NCBI RefSeq assembly: GCF_910592395.1 | Contig: NC_088317.1 | Location: 2,544,001-2,604,000, forward strand | DNA: 60,000 nucleotides | Source of the DNA: Lineus longissimus | Taxonomy: Eukaryota; Nemertea; Pilidiophora; Heteronemertea; Lineidae | Direction: 5' to 3' | Shown here: in pieces, positions 12,901 through 26,712 of the stretch | How positions within the stretch are numbered: position 1 is the stretch's first letter | How the letters are laid out: the number at the start of each line of letters is the position of its first letter | The notes under the pieces: generated by a model | What the model saw: the letters and a program-made list of their open reading frames with translations, nothing else | The model's database searches: none | What the model was told of the DNA's origin: nothing | Made by a program: the position numbers and the translations under genes

Positions 12901-15900
12901 ACTTGCTCGCCACTCGGCGGAATTTTATTTGCCGCCAATTTTGTACTTTCAATTTGTACAAAACCACGGAAATTTGCCATGAATAGCGGCAATTACACGG
13001 CAGCTAGGAGGAAGAGTTGCTGGTTCGCGCTGATTCAGGGAAGGATCAGGGGACAATGAGGCAATAAGAAGGGATATGAGGAAAACACGGAACCCTCACC
13101 ACGTCTGTTAGCCGCTGACAATGGCCATATTAGTGCCATTCCTGCTAACAACTATCCATTTCACGCTATCGGTTTGTTAAAGATGTGCTGCACTCTCCTC
13201 TTCAAGCCGTTCTGAGATGAAAACAGAAAATGGTTTGATGACAACTCTTGTCTAGCTGCAATGAAGGGAAAGTGGTAGAACCAAAACCAAGGGAGTGGGA
13301 TCAATATTTATATCGAACTAAATGAGTACACAATCAATATCAAGAACCAAAGAAGAAGAACCATACGCCCAAAAAGAGGTATAAGCATATTCGAGTTTCA
13401 AAGAGAGCAACGCCAACAACTCAAGAGGATTGTTCACACCATTTTGCTAGCATGGTCAAATTGTGCCCAATCATCAAGAAACAAATATGTTGCAACTGTT
13501 CCATCAGCCTTCGAATGAACGGCTCACAGAGACACCAACACAAACCCTACAACCAGAAAGCAAAAGAATAAACTTTGAGAGAGATTGTGATAGTTTCAGC
13601 TCTCCAACTGAGTTGCCAACACCAATTCGTTACATGGTCAAGATGTGCCCTAATGAGCTGGACGCCCGGTGTCTCTCAGATGGGACCACTTGAGTGTTTC
13701 CCCAGCAAAATGACGAATCTCATCCCAAGAAAGGTTGGAGTGTCTGTGGAGATAATTTGGTTACCGGGTGTATACAATCTGTTCAGAGGGTAACAATGCT
13801 CAACAACCCTCCTCAGCAAGACTAACTGACAGATATTGTGTTAGATCCGGAGCTAACACAAGTGAGAGGTTGATACTGCTATTGCTTGCACCCCCTGCTG
13901 TCCTGTCTTCTGTAGGACGAACATCAAGATTCTATGGACTCTAGAATAGTTCCACAGATGAAAGCCCAGAATTAGCACTTTTCCATGAAATATTTACAGT
14001 ATAGTTCTGATGGAATTTGCCAGGGCTCCTCACATTAGAACTAAATCTTCCTTCAAAAAGGCAGAAAAGTTCCTTTAAAAGGAGTGCGCCCACAACCAGT
14101 AAGAGCCGCGCTTCTATCCCTGCCACTTACTCCGGTATTCTTGCCTCATTCGCTGTGTACTTGTCACCAATGAGCGGGAGATGCTGACAAATTAGCCTAC
14201 TCCTCTTGGGTTGGTTGTCTAAAGCAAGAGGATGAATAATCCAGATGGAACCGAAGATGTACGGAATGAACCATAAAATACAAAAGAGTAGATGATCACC
14301 CGCGTATTGGTCACATTCGTCAGCGGGGAAGAAACTTTAGGTGACCGATGATCAGAGCCAGGAATTCGCCATGGTAGCTGGCTGGAGGTTCAAGCAACTA
14401 AGAATAATTTGGAGCTCACTTCTGTCGGCAGTTGTGAGTGATGAATACGGGACAGAAAACCGTTGCGTGAAACTATGAAATCCAAAGAGAAGTAAAGAAA
14501 TAACAAAGATGGTGCCAAGGCAGAAGCTGTTGTAATTGACAAAGGCCATAGCAGCGAAACCTGCAGAGCTAAGCAAAAGCAACAAAAGCAACAAAGAAAG
14601 GAAAAAGGAAAACTGAAGCGAGAGACGAAGAGAAGCAAATGGGCTAACATCAAGGTTTGAAATCATTTTGACTTGTGCAAAATCCCAACGACAGCAAATG
14701 TGCTGAAAAGGCTTGAACGACACCCCCAACTTCAGCACTTCTTAGGGAAACTTCACGACCTAATCATATTTGCATTCTTCTCCTTGGCTTGTGCATTTGT
14801 CCGGCTCATTACCTTTCATCCCCGGTTTGGTGTCGCCTGTTTTCTGCTTGTTACCTCATTAACCAGATGAGGGCGCTAACAATTACATTAGAGACACGGG
14901 GAAACAGGAGCCCAGGGCATCACAATTTGTCATGGAGATAAAAGCAGAATTACATCAAATCTACCTGGTGATGTTGTGTAACTAACCATTGTTTTAGGAC
15001 AATTTGATTCCAAAGGTAGTGCTCCATGTGGCACGTCTCTCCAAACGTTGACCGAGAAAGATGAAATGTATAAGCTTATATTGTGTCTTTGCACATATTG
15101 ATTAAGTTTGAAGAGATAAGTTATTCATATTGAAGGGGGTACTAGATTGTTTTTCCAGGCCACTGGCAATGGATTAGGATATGATCTGGACACTGCTTCG
15201 GAAATAAAAGCAAGATTACCATCAAGTTCTGTCATGTTACATCTCTTAGGTAATGTTGTGCAACTAACGTTTGTCTTTGCACCAGTCTGTGCATTTGGAA
15301 AAGGTAAGAAATATGTCTCCAAGCCAATGTTATAACAGAAGATGTATTGCTTAGGGGATAAACGGGATTGCCCCTCTTCATCATCTTAGCTCATGCCATT
15401 TAATTCACTTTTGTCTTTCACATAATGCCATTTATTTGGAAAGGATACGTCTATTCATTTTGAACAAGCACGTCTCTCAAAGCCGATGCTAGAACAAAAC
15501 GATTAGATAGAACATTGTATTGAACAGAAAAGCTACATTATAGTCAATTTCCATTGGCTTAGCAAACTTTGCGATGTCTTTGCACAGAGTTCTTTTGTGT
15601 CGAAAAGGTAGCTTTCGGATATAGCACTACAAGAAGTGTTGGTACACCTACTCATCATTTGTTTTTGTGATATCTTTTTTTAATGAAAAAGGAAGTTAGA
15701 AAACAATAAGGCGATGGCGAAGTGTGTTTGTCATGAGATTTTGTGCCATTTGCACAAGTGGCACCCGGAGGATACTCCCAGCACCAGATACAACCGAGCC
15801 TAAGTCGTGTGTGCAGGTAAACACTCTGAGCACTGAATCTTGAGATGTGAATCATTTCATCTCGGGGAAAAAAACACAGATGAGGGAGAGAATTGGGGGG

Positions 15901-18900
15901 TCCGTTTGTTTATTTGCCTGCATGTTGCAGCATTTTTTGCATATTGTGGAGAAGGTGGGGGGGGGGGGGCTTGAAAATCATTAAAAGAGTAAAAGTATGG
16001 CCCAATACACAAAAGTATAAACCAACTACATGTACTTCAAAGTAATTGAACTAACTGGTTTATGACTATAGGAAGACGGAATTTATAATGAACCTGATAC
16101 GTTTCACTGACAAAATCAAGGAAGACATTGGTATATTTCAACAAATCATTTATTCATATTTTTTCTTCAAAATCAACAAGCTAATCATGTCTTACAAAGT
16201 ACATGAAGGATATAAATCAACAATATGATAAATCTACAAGTGATTGGACAGGGTGTAGCAGAAGGAATGCAGGTTCAAGATCATTGTAGCTAACACAAAC
16301 ATGTCAGCGATGCAATGCACAACCTCCAAGCATGGGTAGTGGAGATTGTCACTTTATACACAGAAGATGCATAACTGCAGCAGCCTAGGTGAACTAATAA
16401 TCAGTATGCTTGAAGTTTTAAAAACGACTTAAAATTTTACATGAAACCTTCACCAAAGTCTTAACATTGTATTTTTCCATAAGAACAAATTTGTATTTTC
16501 AATGGGGTTCAACAACAAAATGACCTTTCAACCAATAGTGAAAAGCCAAGGAAGGCTCGTCTTTCTCTACATGGGAAGGCAGGTGAAAGGGAAAATGTGC
16601 CTTAAGGAAATACAGCCCAGACTAATTGAAAAAGAAGATATTACAAAAGTTCCAAAACTCTTACGAATATTACAACATTAGTCCCAAAAGTTCTCCAAAG
16701 CCCCACAGAATTATGAATTATCCCAACAGACAATTTACTAGAACACCCTCATTCATCACAGGATGACCTGCACAATGATTGCGGTTGCACAGTTCGCCAA
16801 TTGGCCTCTAACCGGTTTGACAATCAGTTGGTCCTCCTAACCAGATCTCTGATTGATACCAATTCTCCCACGAGTGACACATCTGACACTTTTGTCCTTT
16901 ACATTCATCACCTTAACAGGTGGAGAAAACGCGCTGCCAAAAAACTCACAATTGTGGTTCTCGACCCAAAGTGCTTCTTTGCATGTCGAGTTGATTAGAT
17001 TTCCACAAATTACATTTTATACGTTTGTGGGCCATGCTGCTAATCTTCTTTACCCATCTTTCCATTTTGGGCAAAACTATCATAACTAATAGAATATGGG
17101 TTCTGTCAACTGGCTGATGTTCTTTTTGATGATGCCTATGGGCTTCTTTTAGCATATTACGACATCCTTAATAAACCTACTCTAAGTCATTGTTATGTTT
17201 TGATATATCACATTAATCATAGTTTTGGACACTTTTTCATTTGTTTGATCAGATTATACCTTATGGGTGCATTTTGGGACACTATTATCATTTAAGAACA
17301 CTAAGGGAAGATAGATTAGTGGGCTCTTGTAGATGCCTTGGGATACTAGTTTTTTCAAAGAAATATTATCCCATTCCTTGCAAAAGTAAGGAAAAGCCAT
17401 TACGGTATAATTTAGCACGCAAATCATTTATGTTTACGATTTAATCAATGATACCATAATTGGCTAATCATACAAAACATTTTGTCTCTTTTTATACCTA
17501 AAACAGTTAGCAAGATTTCATTTCTACTTACTATCTAGGAGAATCACTAGAGACATCCCTGGACTTTGAACAATTGCAGCTTTACTATCAATAACAGTAT
17601 CATATGGCAGTATTTTCAGTCTGATTAGTACATGTAATTAGATTATTTGATTAGAAAACCAGGAATAATTAACGCTCCATCACCATTAGTTATTTGGTTA
17701 TTTGGCGGTTAGAAACCCTTGAATAATTTACCCTCCATTACCAAGTGCCAAAGGATCTTGATATACCTTCATTCATTCTGAAAAGATTAAAACAGGCAAA
17801 GATTGTAGACCTTAATGTAAAATGAGTTACAAATCTGAGTCTGGAAAAAAAAGTAAGTAAGGCTGCTTGACTGATTGATAACAACATTGTGGTGTTTGAC
17901 CTGTTTGGAGAGCATACACTGAAAAAACTTGAGTGTCTCTGCGAGGGCGGGTAAAAGATCCCACACAGGTGGACAGTAGCCTTGCGAGGGCTCCATCCAT
18001 TCCTCTGGCAAAAATCCAATAAAGTTACGATGACTGTAATGATGATGTTGCACCACTGCAATATCAGACAGAAACTCCGTGAAACTCCCCAATCCAGCTC
18101 CTTGCATACCCAGCAGTCGATTCAGAAGGTTTTGCGGGGTTGTCACCCGAAATTGGTGACAACTCGTCGTTCAGGAATCCTAGGCAAGGTTATGCAAATA
18201 TCATTGGAAACTTTAAGGGATTCACGGAAATGTCGAGCATACACTTTACATCAGACTCTGCTGAGGGTGTAGGCCTACTCGCAGAGTCTTTCTAAATAAT
18301 CTGTTTCATACAAAAACAGGAAGTGAGCAGTTGGGACAACCATATTCCTTTCATATACTGGCATCACCGTCCTGAGGTCCAACTACAAACAATGGGTGAA
18401 ATTTCTAGTTTTCCCTTGTCAAGTGCTCCATTTCCTTCAAAATTATACAACACAATGACAAGATGTAGATGTAGGATTATTGAAGCAATCAGCAAATGGG
18501 CTCAAAATGAAGCTTGAAAGGCAATTTCATTGTTTGTATAACAATGCACAACAATATATGTTTCACTTGTAATTGTATATTATCAACATGCTTTAAGGCT
18601 CTTTATATCTAGTGCATTCAGTACATAAGCAATGAGGGGGCAGGCATTTGAGAAGTTTTGGCCAATTTGTTGTAAGACCGTAATCATCAGAAACTTTTTA
18701 TCGTTGTACATCTACAAACATGTCACTTTTAAGACTTTTAAAACTACCACATTAACAAAAATGAGGCCAAAAGGATAACATGTATTGATTTCAAATGATT
18801 ACACCATTCACTTGCAAAAGAGGGATTATAGTCACATGCAATTCAAACCATAGGTCTCAGTAATCAAAATCACTCGTTTACAGGGTGCTTTTCCAATATT

Positions 18901-19700
18901 TTGATGCACAACTGACATCTCTGCTACAATCATACAGCGCTACCTTTCAATAAAACCCCTTTGAATGTATTAAATCACCAAACAACCTAAAGTCACATGA
19001 GAAGCGACACTGAAGACCCTTCTGCATGAGAGGGATAAGGGTTCCTGCTACTTGAGAACCTACCCTCAAACTAGTGTTGATATTGTAGCCGATGATATTT
19101 CCAACAGAGAAGACAAGAAAGGAGTAAATGATCCTTCACAAGGAAGCACAATGCGGATCTCTAAAGCATTGTCACGGAAACAGTTCCTGGCCACAGGCGA
19201 ATACGACCAAATGCCTAAACATAAAGGAAATGGAAACCAAAATGGCCTCTGCAGGGTAAGATATCGAAGATGATCCCGGCACAAATGTGAAAAGTGTCAC
19301 CCCCTGTTTGAATCTTTTGTGTAATATTTGATTCTATTCTCATCACTTCTTGACTATAAAGCTCATTGTCACCTTTGAAATGCGTTGGTTGGCGAACTAT
19401 AGCTGGAGAGGGTCTGGCTGCATCAGTCTTACATGTTACACACTGGGAAAACCCTGTGAGTCACTGGGTCACAATAATCCCTGAATGGAGTGGAGGAGTT
19501 GTGATGTTCCTGACAATGGTTTGGATGACTATGAAGCAGGAGCTTTTATATGCAGAGAATGAGCTTTTGAGATTCTGAGTGTTGGAAGTCGGATAGTCTT
19601 GAAAGGCTATTATTCTTTCATGAATGAGGCATCTTTAGATGGACAACCTGCAGAGATATTGTTATAGAAAGCATTGATGAACAGAAAGTAACCTACCATA
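9927..19700. other. Gene-free stretch
   Basis: I find no conserved domain or convincing exon. The stretch includes a poly-G run at about 15,956-15,970 and a purine-rich tract around 14,560-14,650, whose complement yields a spurious Leu-rich ORF. A diverged duplication of about 58 bp lies at 17,641-17,748 (both copies read like AATAATTnACnCTCCATnACCA). The hairpin at 18,139-18,163 is listed separately. Confidence 0.45.
18139..18163. other. Perfect 9-bp hairpin
   Basis: GTTGTCACC (18,139-18,147) and GGTGACAAC (18,155-18,163) are exact inverted repeats around a 7-base loop. No gene is adjacent. It may be a palindromic protein-binding site or chance. Confidence 0.6.
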
Positions 19701-19784
19701 CATTTACAGGTGAACTGAGAGTAACCTGCAATGGAGAATGTAAACCTGCCGTTGGTGTATACAATACTGCCATGGGTAACATAA

Positions 19785-20045
19785 GGGCCTGCCATGGGAC
19801 ACATAATAGCCTGCCAAATGTAACGTAATAGCCTGCCAAAGGTAACGTAATAGCCTGCCAAAGGTAATGTAATAGCTTGCCAAAGGTAACGTAATAGCCT
19901 GCCAAAGGTAACGAAATAGCCTGCCAAAGGTAACGTAATAGCCTGCCAAAATTAACGTAATAGCCTGCCAAAATTAACATGATAGCCTGCCATGGGTAAA
20001 TAATAGCCTGCAATGAGATTAATAATAGCATGCCAAGTGTAACAT
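19785..20045. repeat. 22-bp minisatellite, about 11-12 copies
   Basis: The unit is 22 bp with the core AATAGCCTGCCAAAGGTAAC. The central copies are almost identical, and decayed copies with the word CCTGC(C/A)A extend on both sides to about 19,715 and 20,160. Because 22 leaves remainder 1 when divided by 3, the same peptide repeat appears in all three minus-strand frames. The overlapping ORFs of 81-112 codons there are by-products of the repeat, not genes. Confidence 0.93.
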
Positions 20046-20160
20046 CATATCCTGCAAGGGTTTAGGTAACCTACAATGGGCAAACATTGACCTGCAATGA
20101 AGCAATGGATTAACCTGCTATGGCGAATATCAACCTGCACAAGAGTCTGCCATGGGTAGC

Positions 20161-23100
20161 AGAATTGTTACCAATGTGAATAACTTGCCATGATGAGAAA
20201 GATACACGCCTGATTATTCCCTGGTTGTATGACATATCTTTCGAAGGACACCATGCAACTGTTATTGACACATCGGTTAAAAACCTACCATCCAAAATTA
20301 AATTGTTGAACGACAGCTCCAGATCAAATCCAAGTTTTCTCTTTCAATCTGTTAATAACAATATCTCTACTATGCCAACAATAGCCAGCTGCCTCTGGTG
20401 GGAGTCTGCTTCAAAAGCAGGACACTGAGGCTACCCAGGAGGCTGTCTACCCATTTAATGAAGTCGTCATAACTTCATAACTTTTACAAAAGCACCCACT
20501 GGACCCTAACGGTAACATCATTCCTCCCTATCCATTATCTGAAGCCAATGGCGATATAACTCTTCTGAATAAGCAGCCTGGAATCACTTGAATAAAGTAC
20601 GAGAATCAAGCATTAAAGACCGGGATAATTGCGAAGGAAACAAACCCACATTTCAGTGCCGATTTCCCCTTTTTGTCTATCAACACTGGTTCCTTTTGTG
20701 GCTATTGACAATGGCTACGGCTGCTTCCGAAATGTTTGAATTCAAATTTCACCTGCGGCTCATAACGAACCTCAATTACAAGTAGAATTACGCCAGATAG
20801 GAATGCACGCAACTAAAAAGGATGTCATGTTTGTATTAATTCAACAACTTTCTTCCCAAGGCGTTCTGCTTTACGATCAAAATGAATGTCAAATTAATGA
20901 TATAGATGGATATCAAATATAATTACATTGTGTTTGTGGTGGGATGCTTTGCCATAGGAATAGCCTACAGACGAATATCTCATCACGATTGTCGAGGAAA
21001 TTTATCAGTTTAGCGGCCTTTTGTACATAACAACGCATTTCAACTCATGAATACTTCTCACCATGAAGATAAGACTCTTGAACTTATGGACAAGTTATGT
21101 GGAATAGGAGAGCTTTGTGCATTTCATTTAAAGATTCCACAAAACAATTTCGAGAACAATTCATCATCTTCCAGCAGAAGTTTGCAAGTGGAGGTTTTCT
21201 TCTGGCCGTTTCTTAATTTACAAAGGTTCAGTAGAGTTGTTGAAGTAAAAGTTTGTATCTGTGATGTATCGAGAAACCAAAGCCATGTGATTTTTATTGC
21301 AGCGACCTCCAATACTTTTCAAGTTTCAAAATTCACACAATGCAGGATTTGACAAATGCCTGATGGAAACCTTTTGATACTAATCAAAGGAATCAACATA
21401 CCAAACTTATTCCAAATTCTATAGGAACTTGAATAAAAACAAAAACAAATGTCAGAACTAACATATACTCTCTAATTGAACTCAAGAAAAGCGGGCTTAT
21501 GCCAGAATATATTTAGTCATGGTATTGATGAATTTTGTTGGATCTGTTTTGATGTCACCTACCCCGTCTTAAAAATCAGAGTACCCTATTCAAATCGAAT
21601 TCCTTAGAAATGTATAGAAACTTGAATAAAAGGAAGAAACAAATGTCGAAACAACCTTTGCATTACCCCAGACGTTGAGAATCTTTTGTGTAACCTCTCG
21701 TGTTAAGAAAAGCAAATAATATTGAAAGGATTTTTATCACCAGTGCCAAACGGACAAATGGATGGGATGAAAGCGTCACAGATTACGACAAGAAAACTTT
21801 GTTCCCCCAGATAATAATTTCTTACAGCGAAGATTCCGTGTGACTTTTGAGTGAAGCGTTTGATATGAGAGAAACCTGCAATATTTGCAACTTCGAATGT
21901 TGCATTGCCAGTTCAATTGTTGCTTTCTGTGCAAGTGTCTTCCTTTGGCATCAACATCAGGATCACCGACCTTCTGCTGAATTCCACTTCATTGTAAAAA
22001 GAATAAAAGCCATATTATATGTTCTGTACATACAATTCAGAGGTACAGAAATAAAGTAACGGGCTTTTCTGCCTCTTTCTGAATCATACTTTGTGTGAAT
22101 TGAAAGTTCAAACCAGAAAATATCTTCAGGGGCAGCACAAGTTGCGAATTCTCGAACAATTACGCTAAAGTTTGAGATGTTTTAGAATAGAAATTGTCTC
22201 CTCCCGCTTGGTATTGGTTGTTCTTTCACCAAACCCCTCTCAGGTGAGCTGTCATTTCAACACATCTCTACCTGCCCTGTGTTTGGTAATACAACCAATA
22301 CCGACAGTGAGGTATCAATTCCTCAAACACAATTCCAACAAAAGCACCAGATATTGTATTCAAAAGTCCGACTCTGAAAGCGCGATTTTCACTATCGCTG
22401 GAAGACACCTTGTTCGATTGATCCGAGACAGATGGACACAAAACCCGGCTCTCATCGCTTTGTCACACGCCAGATAAAAGCGGTACGGATTCTCATAATA
22501 TGGGTTGTGACCCTTCAATTCTATTGCTTATTGCAATTGAGAAATGATATCGGATGAATGATGTTGTCATTGGGACGTCAGGCCATGGACCAATATTACA
22601 CCAATACCAGGATAAAGATCAAATCCTTTTACTCAGGAGATGACAGATATAAAGATGACATCCTTTCATGTTTTAGCCTTTGCTGTGGCTGACATTGGTA
22701 TTTATTCGACTCGAAATTCAATTTGATAAAGTTCTCATGAAAAAATTGAAAATAGCAGGACAAAACAACATAAACTTGCATAATTTGAAAATGACGTGAC
22801 CATGATGATAACTCTATTTCATTTTTCTCTTTTTACGACCATCCCAATCAACCAATATGATGAATTTTCCGAGACAGCAAAAGTTTAATTGTCTTCATCA
22901 AACTTATATTGAAATGGCAACACTTTCCTTTAAAATCAACGACAGAGAAAATTATTTTTTTCTATTTTTGGGCCATTATTCATTCATTATTACATTTGGT
23001 CAAAGAAGGATAATTCAATATTGGATTTCACAATTACCTAATTTTGATTCAAAATGGAAATAGTTAACTCCAGGAAATATGACATTACAGTCAATGTCAC

Positions 23101-24316
23101 CATGATCAATCTTGTAGTGCTGAGCACAACAGAACATCCCCACACTTCTGTTGCAATAAATTATTTCAATTTGAAATTTATGGCACTTTTTGGTATCACT
23201 TGGCTTTCTTGTGTATAACTTCTATTACGTTTTTTTCTGACCCACAATTAAATTCAAACGGGTACCCCTAAAAAGCACCCACAACAACCAGAAAGAGTGC
23301 ACCCTCACAATCACAAAGAGATACCAAACACATTAATAAAACCACGAAAGCCGAAGAAAATCTCAGCAATAAATAACACCAAACATTGAAAGAGCCAAAT
23401 GAGGCATTTTTCAAAAGACGTCAGCACAATGGTGGGAGTTCCATGACTTTACATCTTTTACACACTCGATTAATGACGAGATTTGTTCAAATAAAACCCT
23501 ACGCCACCACTCTCTATTTCTAATTTCCTGAATCCTACGAACATTAACTCCACGCCATTCTGTTCCATTCTGCACCATTCTCTCCGACATGGAATACGAT
23601 TGTCCTAACGATATTTTAATAGCGGCATTATACATAAGTGAATGGGCTTGTTGTCTCCCCCAATAACCGCATAATAATCAGCTAATAAATACCGCAAGGA
23701 AAACGCGGACAGAGAAGCTAGCAAATGAACCAAAGTATAATCAATGGGAGAAATTTCCGTTCTATTATCAGGAGGCTCTTGAGTTGAGTGTATGGGTCAT
23801 TGAAGCGATATGTAATCAAGAATGAACAGACAGCATGTCCTAAACCGGTCTGCCTCAATCGCACTCTGTCAGTGTAATACCCATTCAGACTGTCTATATA
23901 ATCGCGAGAGTGGATTTCGTAAATATGAAAAAACGCAATATAAAATCTCCCTCAGTGACATTTTACGGACACAAACACCGGTATTGTTTTGAACGTCTAA
24001 ATCGAGGAGTTCTGCGGATATTAACGATGCTGTTAATTAAACGTTGACCGCAGTTAGCCAATATGGTTTTCCTGCCCGATTGTCCGCGCCTGGTAAAGCA
24101 AACCACAACCTGCCCATGCACCATGTCCCTAACAGTGGCTATTTTATAGCACTTGTGTTGAAAATGCCCAACACAAAGTAGGCACACAAACCAAACCTGT
24201 TTGCGCCAATTTACTTCTATGATATTACCAGCACATTCTAAAGCTTGATTATTGAAGAGATTGAGAGGAAACAGGCAGGGAGACAAAACTCTATAGAGCT
24301 ACTAAAATGAGCGTTA
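20161..24316. other. Gene-free stretch
   Basis: No supported gene. Two diverged direct repeats of about 45 bp occur near 21,415-21,460 and 21,605-21,650, sharing GAACTTGAATAAAA-like and AACAAATGTC words. The imperfect hairpin at 22,210-22,302 is listed separately. The stretch 23,640-23,960 is richer in CpG and homeodomain-like words and could be regulatory. Confidence 0.45.
22210..22302. ncRNA. Long imperfect hairpin, pre-miRNA-like or miniature element
   Basis: GGTATTGGTTGT (22,210-22,221) pairs exactly with ACAACCAATACC (22,291-22,302). Moving inward, ACCAAAC pairs with GTTTGGT, and CAGGT with ACCTG, leaving a loop of about 25 bases. The resulting 93-base fold, with a long stem and small internal loops, has the size and shape of an animal miRNA precursor. 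I recognise no known mature miRNA in either arm. A short inverted-repeat mobile element would look similar. Confidence 0.3.
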
Positions 24317-24535
24317 CAAAGTCCGCAATAGCTTTTCAGTGATCTTCAATAGGCCTTTAGATATCATAAAACCACATGACCAAATCAAGGGACAGGGGAA
24401 AAAACGTCACGAAGGGATATTTGACCAAAGTCCGCAATAGCTTTTCAGTGATCTTCAATGGGCCTTTAGATATCATAAAACCGCATCACCAAATCAAGGG
24501 ACAGGGGAAAAAACGTCACGAAGGGATATTTGAAA
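24317..24535. repeat. Recent tandem duplication, period 109 bp, two copies
   Basis: CAAAGTCCGCAATAGC starts at 24,317 and again at 24,426, followed by nearly identical sequence through AAAACGTCACGAAGGGATAT. Only a few substitutions separate the copies, so the duplication is young. Confidence 0.93.
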
Positions 24536-26525
24536 ATTCAAATTCTAACAACAAAACCTGCTAATGAATGAACTAGAACTTTAAGAAATATCACTGTTTC
24601 AAAGACAAGGTATTAACGAGTGAGTTTAAAAGATCAGAGAATGGAGGTCGAACTTCTACTGATTCATTCACTTTTGAGATAATAGTCACACAAAAGGTGA
24701 TTATCGTATAGGCAGCTTCAAAGAAAGGGATCACCTACTATAAGGGCCAGCTTTACAATAAACTCAATGGAGTTTTGTTAACCTGAGGGATGGAGGAGTA
24801 GAAGAGTTCAGATGAATCAAAGTTTTTTCCCCAGGATTCATCGCGAGGTACGTGACACTTCAAGGGTAATATTATACGCTATTCGACACCAGGCCCGTCA
24901 GTTTTTACCTTTTTAATTATCGTGGGTTCTAATGGACTTTTTAGAAAAACAGCTGTTTCAAGTTTGTAATAACGATTGGCTGGATTTGGGGCTGAATTGG
25001 AGGAGTATGGGTGGATTGCACTGAGAGAAGGGACAGCCTAGTCCACTATACTCCAGTCGTTGATTAACAAGCTATTTCAGTCTTCAGCAAGTTTTTGAAG
25101 GAAAACTGCCTTGATGATGGAACACAAATTGAGCACAGGGAAAAAGCTCGAGATTCCCTTAGACCAATATATCAAAAACCTAATTCTGAAATGGAATAAC
25201 TATACTGCAATTGACACTGCCACCGGTGCCAGAAAAATTGAGCATTCATCCCATAAAATTACATCACAATGTCAAACAATATAAAATATTACATGTAACA
25301 CACACCTTAGTCGCAAACAGAAAAAAGCCTGGAGCTGATCCAAAACTTTCAGGGGCAAACAATGGTGTTTCACCCCTCATGCTCTCTTGGAGAAAACTTT
25401 GAAAACAAATCCACATTGCGATTTTCAAATCGGTAAATTCAATGACCAGAATGCATCATGACACCACCACCACAGACAACGTTTTTATCCCGCTTTGAAA
25501 ACGTTTCGGATTTTTCAGTATCCATTTCCCACTTTTGTACTTTTGTACTGCTAACTTTTGGAACAGTGGGATCTGTATGCATTTCGTTTGCTTTTTATCT
25601 GTTGGATTACAAACCCTTTGTTGAACTGTATCTATTTCATTAGGCTTTGTGTTAAAGAGTCAGGCTTTTGAAACATTATACACAGACTATGGTAGGTTGG
25701 CAATGGTATTGAAATTCTAAAGAAACGAAGTCTGAAGATCATTTGGTGAAATTTCAAGGTACTTTCCTCCTGAAAGGCATGCTGCTTTTGATTCGATCAT
25801 ATGGGTGGTGAAGTGTCAAGACATTTTCAACGTTTAGCCTGTCTGCCACTGTGAACAAGTGGTGTTCTTCTTAAAACAGGTAGGAAGGAGTGGTGACTGA
25901 TATTGATTACAGCAAACTTCTTCCTCATCTGTGTTCAGAAGTTTCGAGATGGACACAGTAAGCCTGTCATCAATAATGAAGTTAAGATGGTTCTCCCCGC
26001 CGGTCTCTTCAATGTTTCCTGATTAGTCCGCTCGTTAGTCTCAAGCAATGTTCTAATTAGTCTCAAGCACTGTGCTAATCAGTTTAAAGTGAGTCTCCGT
26101 TTGACACGAACGCCCTGTCACCGTTTGTGACAACAATGATCGAGTGCAGGTGCCTTTATTAAATTGCTGCCCTCCATAACTGAAGATTCTGAACGTCATG
26201 TCATCTTCATGACATTTTGAATTAAAATGACAAATCTTCCTATCTCTCTGCCTATTTAGCACCATTATTTAACTTTAATGCCCTTTTCAAGTTTGCGATA
26301 AAAGTAATTTTGATTTAATTCTTCTTCATCATCTTGCCGTCTCTCTCGATCTAATCGCAACTCTTTCTCGGCATTAGCTGTATTTCTCACCTAGCATTGA
26401 TCTCAAGAATTTTAAATAATTTTGAAGGGATTTTGTCAAGAGTTCCCTTTAATTGTCTTCCTCATAATATTTTAGCACCTGGGTTTGGCCTACCCTGCCA
26501 CGTTTGGGGAGACAACTAATACACT
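24536..26525. other. Gene-free stretch
   Basis: No supported gene. The ORF at 25,458-25,643 is a short hydrophobic chance frame. Nothing else stands out. Confidence 0.45.
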
Positions 26526-26526
26526 G

Positions 26527-26712
26527 TTCAAACCTCTCTATAAGGACACCCTGGGGGACTGGAAAATGTTGTCCTTAAAAGAAAGGTGTCCTGATTACAG
26601 AGATCAAATTGAGTAGAAATGACCTACATGGGACCAAAATGACCATCCCTAATAGAAAGGGTTTCCTGCTAACAGAGGTATCCTCCAAGGGAGACTCCAC
26701 TGTATTTCTATT
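26527..26712. repeat. Interspersed-repeat remnant (GTGTCC/GGACAC modules)
   Basis: The stretch reads CTCTATAAGGACACC, then TGTCCTTAAAAGAAAGGTG, then ACCATCCCTAATAGAAAGG, and ends CTAACAGAGGTATCC and GACTCCACTGTA. Such short modules of GGACAC, GTCCTTAATAGA and CACTGTA are typical of a degenerate interspersed element seen in many invertebrate genomes (from memory). It has no coding capacity. Confidence 0.5.

Noticed and set aside
14352-14738. 128-codon minus-strand ORF with a Leu-rich hydrophobic core
   Set aside because: The Leu run is the complement of a purine-rich tract; no domain, no promoter or splice support.
19610-20031. Three overlapping minus-strand ORFs of 81-112 codons
   Set aside because: All come from the 22-bp minisatellite, which encodes the same peptide in each frame.
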